Below, piece by piece: positions 1 through 12,000 of a DNA stretch of 64,000 nt (position 1 is its first letter; each line of letters opens with the position of its first letter). The notes below the pieces were generated by a model. The model made no database searches and was not told the origin of the DNA. It was given only the letters and a program-made list of their open reading frames with translations. The stretch covers positions 21,331,515-21,395,514 of the forward strand of contig OU744726.1 of the NCBI GenBank assembly GCA_916613615.1, read 5' to 3'. Made by a program: the position numbers and the translations under genes. Source of the DNA: Steromphala cineraria. Taxonomy: Eukaryota > Mollusca > Gastropoda > Trochida > Trochidae.

Positions 1-83
1 CGTTTTCGATCTACATCCAATAAACATCCAAATAAACTCTTCGGTCTTCTTAAGGTCAACATTCATTAAGTTGCCTAAGGATA
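1..83 (-). CDS. Candidate exon 11, cut by the left edge
   Basis: Following a plausible acceptor (AATCTACAG|TA at 84-85) the sequence stays open in the required frame to the window edge, 83 nt. With the split codon from exon 10 it reads L-S-L-G-N-L-M-N-V-D-L-K-K. The preceding 99-nt boundary exon predicts the start of another long beta-helix exon here. The stretch is too short for proof. Confidence 0.4.
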
Positions 84-3000
84 CTGTAGATTTTGATAAT
101 AACTGAGTTGACTGACTTTATTCTTATTCAATAGCCAAATCAAAAAAAAATCTTAAAATTAATAATACTTTTAGAACTTCTCAACAACATTATTTACAAT
201 GAAAGGTATACATCGATAAGATAATTGTAGACGTTAAGTCGAGGACAAAAACTTTACTTGAGACATGTTCTTTTTTAATTGGGTCATACTTCAATTTAAG
301 GATAGCCGTATATAATTACTCCTCTCACACTAAAGCAGATACTCTTATGCTTTTGTATATCAATTTAACGCTTACATATTTGTCCTTTCAGTTTGATACC
401 GGCCCATTTTTCTCCTGTCACAAGGGACTTTGCAAATATAGGATCAGTGCTGTTACCTTGAGCTTTGAAGGTTCCTGTTGATTAATGAAAAGATTAAGCA
501 CGATTACACATTCAAATGTTTTTTATGGGAATCCTTTGATTTAATTTATCATTAAATGTAATGGATTGTATGGTTTTATATTTTTTAACTATGTAATTAC
601 TCTCATGTTATTTTATCATCTTTATTGGAGTACACTTTAAGACAATGTGCTCAAACTTTACCATGCCAAAACTAAAGAAAAGAGTATTTGAATTAACATT
701 TAATGATATCAAATTGCTGTGATGTGCTTGGTATAAAAACTTTTCCGTTCATTATATAAAATCTCTTTTTACCTTCATTTTATTTTCAATTTTAACATAT
801 TTATTCATGAAATGATACTTGAACGTATTGACCATCAAGCTCTGAAGGGCTTACTTAAAGGCCGCTAGTTGTAGTTCAGTAGTTCAAGGTAATGCACATA
901 CCTTCAACAGAGACACCAACCCCTCTAAGAAAGAGTATCGTAACTCCAGCCTCAACCACTAAAGAGTCAAGCTTGTCAACCACTATATTGGCCGTCACTG
1001 TGTACGGACTCCCAGTCTGTGTCAAGACGACTGATCCCCCTACGCGTCCACCAATAGTACCATCGGGGGACAGGAAGCTTTCCTCGGGGGTCTGGGGATC
1101 TGTCATGTTGGGGGAGCCATAGATAGGAACGAAGATTAAAGTTGGCAGGGTTTCATCATAGGATGAGTCGTAGAGTCTCTTCTCTATAGCCTTCCTGCTG
1201 GTTGTACCCCAGTAGTTGTAGGAACAGTTGACTTCCATGCCAGCGTGCCCATTCCCAATGTACTTAATATCATAACCAGAACCGTTGAGGAAAGTGTTCC
1301 GAGTGAATACAGTCATAGGAGAGTTGATTTCGATTGTGCTTGCATTAAAGGTGTTTTCAGTCACTTGGAAAACGTAATTTGCATGGTTTGAAACTAATTT
1401 CACGACACCATTGTATATGGTGTTACCTACCAAAGAACATGAACTGTCAGCTGTTATCAGTTGCAAGTTTGTCTCAAGTCCAACTGCTGTAGAGGAATCT
1501 ATAGTGTTATTTCGTATCTCAACCTCAGAACATCTTCCTGACAAATAAATACCTTTAAAACGCATGTTATTTCCAATTATAGCAATTGCCCATGGAGAAG
1601 ATACCCTCTTAATGTACATGTAAATGGCATGGTATCGTTGTTCTGGTCTGATGTGGTTGTTTACAACTGTTACGCTGTGTGCCGCCGCTCTATAGGAATC
1701 GCTTGTTATTTGAAGAGGATAACTGTATCGACTTGTAATGTTAGAATCACGAATATCAATTGTACCCCCACCTAGATTAGTATAAGAGCAGGATGATATT
1801 GAAATATGACCGTAATTTCCGGAGGTTGACACATTTCTCAATTTTACATGAAGTTCGCCTCCTCTGATGTCCATTGAAAATCTTGAATTGGAGACAAACG
1901 ACGAATCAACCGAAGACATGGTGATTTTGCTGTAACATACGCCCATAAAGAATGATGCATCAGAAAAGAAACTTTTCTTGATACTAACATTAAATCCACC
2001 ATCGTTGCTGTCACTCACGAGTTCACTGTTGCTGTCGATATAACAGTTCTCCAATTCTAATGATACAACATTCCCATCCATTTTCGTTAGCATTATGGCT
2101 TTGTTTGTTTGGCTTATGTTGACTCCTCGAAGAATTACAGATGTGTTAGCCCAAAGGAACCCTTGGACAGCATTCGTGCCCTGAGTAATTGTAGAGTTCT
2201 TGATCATCACCGAGCCACTTGTGTTTGTCTGAATGTTCAGTCCATATTTTGCATTTCTTACTGTCGAATGACTCATGTAGGATTCTGTAAATATATAGAC
2301 ATTTATGATAATTTACAAATGTTATAAATTTTTCCGATTAAAATATTGCTTTAGGAAATGTTATCCAAATTTATGATCATTATGTTATCAAAAAGTAAAA
2401 TCAGTATTATTCCGAATTAACAAACATAATTTGAATACTTTTATACCATATTCTTCTGTTCCTATATAGTGTCACTTTTTTACGATTAAAGATGGAGTTA
2501 GTTAAGATATATTGTAACAATCGCTAGTGATAGCTGAAAATTTTACCCAGGCTGTGACAAACACCAATTCGCTATCTCACTTTTATAATAAAAGCTCTAA
2601 CTATTCACCTGTGGAGTTGATGACAACGCCTCCCCACATGGTCTTGTCAGTTCTGTTGTTGGTGAGCACCACCTTTCCCTCTTCCTCCCCTTCCACTCTC
2701 AGAACACCTGTATAGAGATATGCTGTACTTTACATTACCAAAATTAGGTTCCATTCAGGTAAAGGAGAAGGTTATATATTTTGAAGACATGGAGATATTG
2801 GTCTTTGACATTGAAAGGCATGTATTTGTTACTTTGAATCACTGCACACAAAAGAACATTAAAAAGCTAGCAAGAAGTTCTTTGATACGTTTGAATAGCG
2901 TGTGAGCAATAATATTTTCAGGAACAACAATTGGTACTACAAACCTTTGACGAATATGCCTTGTTTGTATGAGAAGACCAGAGTGGTGTTCTGTAGAATA

Positions 3001-6000
3001 GTGAGCTGAATACCAGTCGGGACGAATATTGTTTGTGTAACAAGCAGGTTTTCTTGAGGTCCAAGGGTCATTGATTGCGTCATTCGTCCACCAATGGTGT
3101 TATCTTCCCTGTAGAGCTGATCCGAATCTTGATCGCTTGATAGTCCTGACAATGACTCTGTGGTGTAGAATGGATAGAAATCTGCCATCAACTTCTCAAT
3201 ATCACAGTAGAAATCACAAACCCTTCCTCGAACATAACGGTTATCACTTCTTCCCCAGAAATTGTTTTGGGCGGGCATGCTGTATGTGTCGTTGTAAAGT
3301 GCTTCAATAAGAAGATCATACACTGAGTTCGGATTGATGAAACTGTTCTCACTCATCGTTGTTTGGGGGACGTTGGTTACAACAACACTTGTTGATGAAC
3401 AGTTTTTAAAGGAGTTTTGAAAAACACGAACTTCTTTTGCGTCCTTGAAATATACTCCTCTGTCACCTGTTAAGTCTTTGAATGTGTTTTTCCTCACGTC
3501 GCATGTCATCTCCCTACTGACATCAACCAGTAGAGCTTCCCTTCCTGAGAAAGTATTACTCTCAATGCTTATACTTGTATTTACCTGGGCATTATGCACC
3601 GCTGTGTACACGAGAGGGTGGTTTTTCCGTGAGTCTGCTACAAAAATATTGTCTTTGATTTTCAGAAAGGCGTTGTTTCCCATATTTCTCATGTTTAAAT
3701 ATATTCCATTGTAAGCATTTTCACTGAAAACTGAATCGGTTACAGATACACCAAATTCCCCTGACAGACGGAGATTGACATACAATCCATAATTAGCATT
3801 ATCCTTAAACATACAATTAGACACATTGACAGAATACTCGTAATTACCGTTTCCTTGTACTTTTAGTCCACTTTGGTAATTTCCTGAAAACGAACAGTTA
3901 ATAAGTACCGCGTTCAAGCTATAATAGTAGCTATAAATTCCATTTCGACCCTCAGAAAATACAGTATTTTCAGCCCTAAGTTCAGAGTTACTGTTTATAT
4001 AAAATTCATTTCTAATGAACACTGAGTCTTTGATCGAGATAAATTTGCTATCTGCCGACCACGTTGCCATGGTTCTGATCCCTTTGTCTTTGTTGTCTGA
4101 TATAGTTGTTCCAATGAACTGGACCCTGGCAGGATCAGTGTCCCCCATGGGTAGATCCACACCGATGGTGTTGTGGTGGATGTTGCAGTTCCTGACCTTC
4201 ATGGAAGACAGCGGTCCCTTGATGCCAACAACAGCTCCAAATATAGTACAGTGGTTCAGGGTCAGATTTCCTATAATTGACAAAAATATTGAATACATAA
4301 GTAATTATTCCTTGGGATTTGTGAATTTTGTGTGATGTGTATGTTTCAAAATACTCAGCAAATAACCATACCGCTAAAATTGTTACCCTAAGGTCTTGTG
4401 CATTGTTTTTGAGAAACAGCGATTATTGAAATGTTTCTGAAGTCTTACCCTGTTCAAGCACCTCCAGTCCAGTCCACTTGTTCACTACTCTGTCCACGGG
4501 ATGAGAAGAAGAGAAGACAACTGGAAGACCAGTCAGTCCATTCGCCTCAAGATGGCCTGGTAAACCAAGACATTTGAAATTACATATTAGTTGATTACTT
4601 TTTTTCAGTAAGAAGTGAGAAAAGTGATAACGATTGTTTCATGTTGATTTCTTCTTTCCATTGAGAAAACAAAGAAAAGAGAAAGATTACGACAAACAAT
4701 ACGCATAGACAGAATCGAGAAATCAAGATATGAAATAAATGGGACAGCAACATAGATCAAAACTCAAAAATCCCTTGGAGAGAAAGAAGAAAACAAAGTG
4801 ACAGCAACTCAGGTTATGACTCCTAAAACGTCAAGAGAGAAGCAAACAACCAAGCGAAGTCAAAGCAGATCATGATATATAGGGAGATGGACAAATCAAT
4901 GGGATTGCCACACAGACTACGACTCACCAAGAACGCGAAGCCCAGGCCCTGTAGAGTTAAAGACAACTTTAACTCCAGGCTGGATTCTGACAGACCCAGA
5001 TGGTCGGATGGTAACCGACGAATTTACCACATAGGGGCTTAGACTTGGAATCCACTCTTGGGTATCCTGTTAGAACAATAGAAAATTTAGGATGTATCTC
5101 GAAGAATATTCTTTAATTTTCAGTCTTTCAAAAAATTCTCCTCTTTCTACTTTTTACAAGCAACACTTACACACCGATGGTTTTATGTGAAAACTAATCA
5201 ATTTTAATTACCTGGATGTCACCAGAGACTTCTGTGTGTCTTATTGGTATTGGCTGATCAAGTTCACATCCATACAACTCAAGTCGAAGACTTGGTCGAC
5301 CGTACCACGTCAGTGGATTAAACGAAATATAGCGCGCCTGAAAATGAAAGAACAACATTGTAGACTGAACTATCCTCGATATTGTCATCGATACGATCTT
5401 TACTTTTAATGTATACTTTATCTGAATGTGGTTGGGACTTTTCAAAAGGATATGAACATTATTTATGAACGTTTCTAAATTCCCTGAAATGGAAGCACCT
5501 TTTCAAAGAAATGATTGAATAGCTTTTTTAATTATCACCGTTAACTGATTTCCAAAAACAGCAATCACATGTCGAAGGGCACATTGTTTTGCCCATATCT
5601 TCAATTGACTTGCCATCCTGACATTAGGCATGATCGTACACCTTACTCACAACGGTTTGACATTCACTTGAATAAATCACATGTTAATGCCGTTCTGCGT
5701 TGAAGGAACATACAGGGGCACTAGAGTTAATTCTTGTCGTTGTGGGAATTCATTTTTAAAAGTTTATGATCGTCATTGTAGAAGAACTCTGGATAGTTTA
5801 GAACTATATATATTTTATCTTTTTTATTATGATTAAAAACCATCATTTACCCGAATTGGTGGATTCAAATCGTGAGTGCTGATGGAAGTGTCTGAATTTG
5901 TTTCCATGATTTCCCGCCCATCACCGGAGACGTATTTCTCCCATACAAGTTTGTCGAGACTGTAGAAGAGTTGAACAGTTTTGGAGAACCAGCCGTTGGT

Positions 6001-9000
6001 GGATCCTTGTATGGCGAAACTTCTCACCTCATGCTGCCTCAACAGATCCACTGTCAGGTAGTCGTAAGTCTGGTAGGTGCTGCTGACCCAGCCCTCTAGG
6101 ATACAAATTGAGGGTTGAGAAGGAAAGACAATAGCATACATTACAGTCTTCCAAGATACTCAGATCAAAATACCAGCGGGGTAAGAGTGTTATCGTCGAT
6201 CTGACCTCAAATAGAACATTGCAACTTGTTCATCTATACATCTTTGATGAAGGAATATTCATAAATTCCGAAACTTCTATGGGTCATTCATTCACAGACA
6301 TCCTTGGGAGAAATTATCTACGTAAGTTGAATGCCGTTTTTTGACGGTAGGAAGTGTTTCCGAGGAGTATGTACTTCTTAATCAATGTAAGTGAAGGATT
6401 AAACCAAGTACTTACTGCCCACATTGAGCCGTGCTTCCTGAGCCGTGTAGGTGTAGTAGGTTGAACTGGCGGAGAGCTGATCATCGGTTATGTTCCCATC
6501 CTCGAACCCCAGGGGCGAATTGCACTGAGCAAGTACTGTGGACGATAATGGTTTTAATATTCAATGAATAAGTTTTATGATATTTTAAAAGTGGCATCGT
6601 AACTGTGTTCCTCATTATTTTTGTTAAAATTTCTCGATTATTTTTAAATCAATACATAGAGAATAGTAAACGACGTCTCGTTTAATAACATTTTTATGAA
6701 CCGAGTGTATGGGTTGGTATTTACTGAGCGAAAGCTAGTTAAATACCTTTAGCATTTACGAGTTTTATAAATATGCTATTAAACGGGGCTGAATTTAGTA
6801 TTTTATTTACCGCTGGCCCAACTACATCATCAAAATATAAAGGAATTCTTCTGACATGAGCATCGCGGCCGCCCGCTGACATTGAAACGTCATACGTAAC
6901 GATTCTGACGTCATGTTATTCGATGAGTGCTCGATGTTATTACACAATGTGTAATAATATTGTAGATTTGATAAACAGCGATACCTTCAACTGGTGAGTA
7001 ATAAAAATATGTTTTCTTCATAGAGTAGAATATCACAACAAATCTGAAATAAGCAATATGAAAAAATAAACAGCATACATGTAGATAAAAAATATCACCT
7101 CCCCCTGGCTATAAAGGCTATTGTAGAGGGGAGGGGTGCTGTTAACTTTGAAGGTTTAGATACTTATTTTATCTAAACATGTCTAAATACTGATTTCAAA
7201 TTCCTAGGTAGAATATATACTGACTCAACTCAAAGGATACATGTCGTTGTAGTATATGGTGTCATTTATCAAGCCAAACCTGACTGCGGCCATTTTAGTA
7301 AGCAGTCTTTAAATCTACTATTGATTTATATTGAGCTATTGTATTGATTTGCTTACTCTCACTTATTTTGTAACGTATATTTAAGAAATACCTGTAATGG
7401 TAGAGCAGTATTATGTTTGAGCATGTTTTTTAATTTTTCGATATATTCTTTCATTTCCCAAAGAAAACGCACGTCAGTACCTTTAATTGATTTTAAGAAT
7501 ACAGTGGGGTTATCTCACTACAAAACCTTTTCTGAAAACGTAATAACAATATAATAAAAATATATATATACCGAACATTACTACTTTTACGTTTGATTTT
7601 TTTTTAATCTGGCAAATCATAATGTTTTTCGCTTTCGCTATATCACCCTTTTACTTAAAGAACAATTGACTTTACCCCTCAAAAGGGCAGTAGCACGTTT
7701 TTAGAGGGTGATGTCAGGAAAATGAAAATTAATGGTTCCAATTGAAAGACAATGTATTTAAATAAAATGGAGCAGTAATAATTCAAATATATAATGTAAA
7801 GTTTAGCCATGCGATTCCTTTTTCTTACACAAAATGAATTTAAGGTGTTCAAAAAAAATGACCGCCAATGGATTTTTTATACTTTGTCCTCTGACAATGG
7901 ATGATTGGCTTGTGTAATGAGACTTTTTACAGTGTCAAAATGATACATTTAGCATTAACTTACAATTATCATTGAAATATTCAAAATATAAAATTATCAA
8001 AAACCGTGCTACTGCCCCTTTAAAGCTAGTATTCACTTACACATATCAAATAATCATAATCAGTTTTCGGATTGTTAACAATTGTGAATCGGTCTTCAGT
8101 GTTTAAGACAAGATTTACTTGGCTGATCACAAGGTCAAGGATCTTTCCGCACCACTTTACATTACATTTTGATAACTGAAACCTTGGAAAAATGCTCGAT
8201 AAACCGCCAACCCTTTAAAAGATGGTAACGTGAAGAAAAATTCCTGTTCTCCTTTTTTCCTGCTTTTTAAATTTCTCATTCTACTTTAAATAATGAATTT
8301 CGGGTATATTATATGTGTATTTCCGTCAAATAACTAAATGATCATTTATGATCCTTGATCCCCTTGATAACATTTACTTTATTCTTGCCGAAAACCATCC
8401 CTAAAGTGTTCTTCATGTAACGTAATGCTGCTGATACTGATTTCAAAATGTAACCTTTGACAAACAAGTAACAAAGCACCATTGCTTGAAAACAAATTGT
8501 TCATTCTATTTTTTTTTTAATATACAACATGTTTCTTACCGAGACGATTTTAAATTATTTAGTACTGTCATGTAAAGGCTTGGAACTACATTTATAGTTG
8601 TATTTTTATTTGTAATTTCTTGTATCCTGGTTCGTATATTTTTAAGTATGTATTTGCTTAACAAATAGGGAATTTGAAATATCCTAAGGTATGCACTGAG
8701 AAGATCTCTTTATGCGGGCTAGTGAAAGGTTGTCATTGTGCCTTTGAACTTTTTGCTCCCCCCTCCCCGCCCCTGACAAAAGCATGTATGTTCTAACGCA
8801 CTACTATTTTTAAACATTACTAAAAAATTCTCCTTAAGAATAAAAGCAGGTAAAGAAAAATTTAATTATGTTTGCCTTTTGTCACATCCTGTATCACGAT
8901 TCTAGAAAGAACACGCTATATTTGTATAATTTGGCATTACGAACAATATCATTCATTGGTGCTGAATTCATCAAACATTCAAATTGATACTGCACCTACA

Positions 9001-12000
9001 GTACTCTGCGCTTTAAATCTTTCTAAGTGTCCACATTTTGAAAAATGAATGTGTGCATATTGCCTCTACAAACTTCCTTGTTCCCTATAAATGATCACTT
9101 AATGCAGTGACATCCCAATATATACATGTTCATCACTATACCACCCATTCAGCTAATATTGACCGTGTCTCAAAATGCTGTTATGACTATCTGTTAGTAT
9201 AGTCATACTATGACAAACATATGGTATGTTAACGATTTGTACTCAAACCAAGTGGATTTAAATCAATGAATTAATTGATTTTTAAAATTAAGATGGAATT
9301 AAAATACATATCCGAATATATGAGTTAAGAGGTCTGCGCAAATGATTGTATTCCCGTCTCAACATTTTAGACTTTTGCATGTCAAATATTGTGTAAAAAC
9401 TTTTTGTCCACGCGTTAATTATTTCAAAGAAACTTTGCGCACACGTTAATTTATTATATTAATAATAGAAACCTTGTGTCGCACGTAAATTATTACATAT
9501 AAAAAAAATTTCACACGTTACTTATCACTTAATTATGAAATAGAAATCCTTGGTCGCACCTTCATTATTATTTACAACTTCTGGCCACACGTTGATTATT
9601 AAATAGAAACTATGGTCACACGTTAATTATTACATAGAAATGTTTGGTCACACTTTTAATTCAATTCAATTCAATCGTTTTATTGTTGCAAGGCCATTTG
9701 ACCCATAATTCATACACTTGATATATAATACATGAAAATTACACACATGCGCGTTAAAGCATTTCTCCTCGTACACGAAAACCATTACATGTATATAAGA
9801 ATTTCCCTAACATGAACATATAATCATTTGATTTCATTAAGTACTTCAAGCCATTTATATTTCTATTATGAGTGAACAGCAAAGGAACATCAATACGAAG
9901 CGATTGATACATTGGACAATCATATACAATATGAATTATTTCATCTTCGGTTACCTTACATAATGAACATTTAGAATAAGAACTTTCATAATCATAAAAA
10001 CCTTTTCTAACACATTGTGTTCCAAGACGGTTGTAACCGTTTCTAAAAATAACCAAAGCTTTTCTGTATTTTGCATTTTTAAGTTCATATATATACATAT
10101 TGTAGGTGAATGATGGTTCTAAACTGGAATAAAATTGTAAAGAGTCTTTATCTATAAGTTCTGAATGCCAGTTTTGTCTTGCACAATCAATCAATCTCTC
10201 CTTAAATAATCTTAGAAACATATCTATATCCCCCACTCCTTGCTGTGCCCAGACATGTCCAAAACATTCAATAAAAATTTACAAAATTATCTGGGAACTA
10301 TCTCCAGCCGATTTCTTTCCTTATATCCCCATATTTCACTTCCATACATCAAGATTAGTACAATTTTCATATCAAATATCTTTAATGTCTCACGAATAGG
10401 TATATCAAATTTAAGAATAAGGCTCTTGATAGGAAACAAACCTTTATTAGCTTGTTGTGCTAGAATATTGCACGCTCTCGTCCATACAAGTTTAGGCGTC
10501 ATCATTATACCGAGATACTTGTATGCATTTACCACTTCGATTTCTATACCATCATATGTCCATTTCTCAAATTTCGAGAGTTTTCCTCCGTTTCTAAAAA
10601 CAGTCACTTTAGTTTTTACTGTGTTGATCTCCATACCCCATTCCAGACAATAATTATGAAGAAAATCTAACTGCTTTTGTAATTTTTTACACACGTTTAA
10701 TATAATATAGAACATTTGGTCGCACTTTTATCATTATATAGAAACTATTGCCCAAACGTTTATCATACTGAAGAAACTTTTGATCACACGTTGATAATTG
10801 CATAGAAACTTTTGATCGCACGTTAATTATTATACATAAACTTTTTGCCACAAGTTAATTATCATACAGAATCTTTTCGTAAGACGTTTATCGTTATATA
10901 AAATTGTTTGACCACACGTTCATCATTATATAGAAACTTTGTTAATTAGTTCACTTCCCTCTGCAGCTTATCATAGTGTGTCTTTCTAAATTTCCTGAAT
11001 ATGTCATGTACATGTATATAGGTTGTGTGTCTACAAATATACACATCCCTGTCATCCCAAATGATTACATAACTGCACACGTCCATACACATGTACATCC
11101 CAATCCTCATCCATGGCCTGATCCAAATTAAATGGGAAAAACATCGAGATTTTAACGATGCTATGAAATTTGGAAATGTCTTAATTCATATTTCCCTATC
11201 AAATAATAATATACTAAGCATTGCATACATTCGTGGTTATGGCCCGGGAAGCATAAACCGACAACTCGACAAGGTTCGATTGGCGCTGGATGGGCAGTAC
11301 ATATATTAGCCATCTACATGTATGTAATGTTTGAATGAGAACAATGAACAATTCAAACAAGAAACAAGGAGGACAGGGTTATTGAACATTTTGTGAAAAA
11401 ACTATCACTTCTTATGTGTACTTTATTTTCGAAGATTAATTTAACAAAAAAGGACAATAATAATTGAGGCTAAAGTTTTCAATGTAATCATGATTCTAAA
11501 ACAATATCGTATGATCATCATATTTCAGTTTGTGATAGGAACAGTAATTATGCTTCCTCTCACAAAAATCCAATCTTATGGCCACCAGATGTTAACATCG
11601 TGGCACTTTTGAACTTACTTTGCAACATAATGCAATAATTTTTGTTCAGCAGCTATACCTTAAAGCTTGCACAAAACAGAGATGAGAAAGAAAAGTGAAA
11701 CATTGGGACAAAATATGTACTCCTAATAAAAACTTTTGAACTAATCCTTCAAACAGATCTAGGACATTCTTGTCGTATGTAAATCTTTGATTTTGTAAAT
11801 ACCCACCCTATACCGGTTGTTTTTCAGTAGTCTATACCCTTTTGCCACATAAGTCTAAAACTGTACTTTGGTCCGCACTTTGCGTTTTGAGACATCCGAG
11901 AAAAATATTGGAATACTGGAATAATTTGTGGACGCAGAATTTCAAATATTCGATAAAACGCGATTTTATTATAGGAACGGATATGTCTCAAATTCAAATA

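Larger units (their letters stand above)
9660..10690 (-). mobile_element. 5'-truncated LINE with (TTGAA)n tail
   Basis: Minus-strand non-LTR retrotransposon fragment of about 1 kb. It contains the end of a reverse transcriptase and a C-terminal zinc-knuckle region. It finishes with an AATAAAACGATTGAA-type 3' end followed by short TTGAA repeats at about 9660-9680 instead of poly(A). Tails of this kind are known in CR1/L2-like LINEs; clade assignment is tentative. It sits inside a minisatellite, so target duplications cannot be told from repeat units. Confidence 0.75.
9385..10940. repeat. Degenerate ~34-bp minisatellite, interrupted by a LINE
   Basis: Diverged units of the form CACACGTTAATTATTA followed by CATAGAAACTTTTGGT recur on both sides of the LINE fragment, at about 9385-9660 and 10690-10940. 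The two halves read as one array split by the insertion. Unit length is roughly 30-36 bp with indels. Confidence 0.7.

Noticed and set aside
456..474. An 18-nt micro-exon ending at an apparent GTAACA donor
   Set aside because: Reading through gives 99 nt with the same length, phase and W-x-G-I motif as the exon at 2609-2707, ending at a better donor (GTAAGC).
892..1122. Plus-strand open frame over exon 9
   Set aside because: Antisense shadow of the supported minus-strand beta-helix exon.
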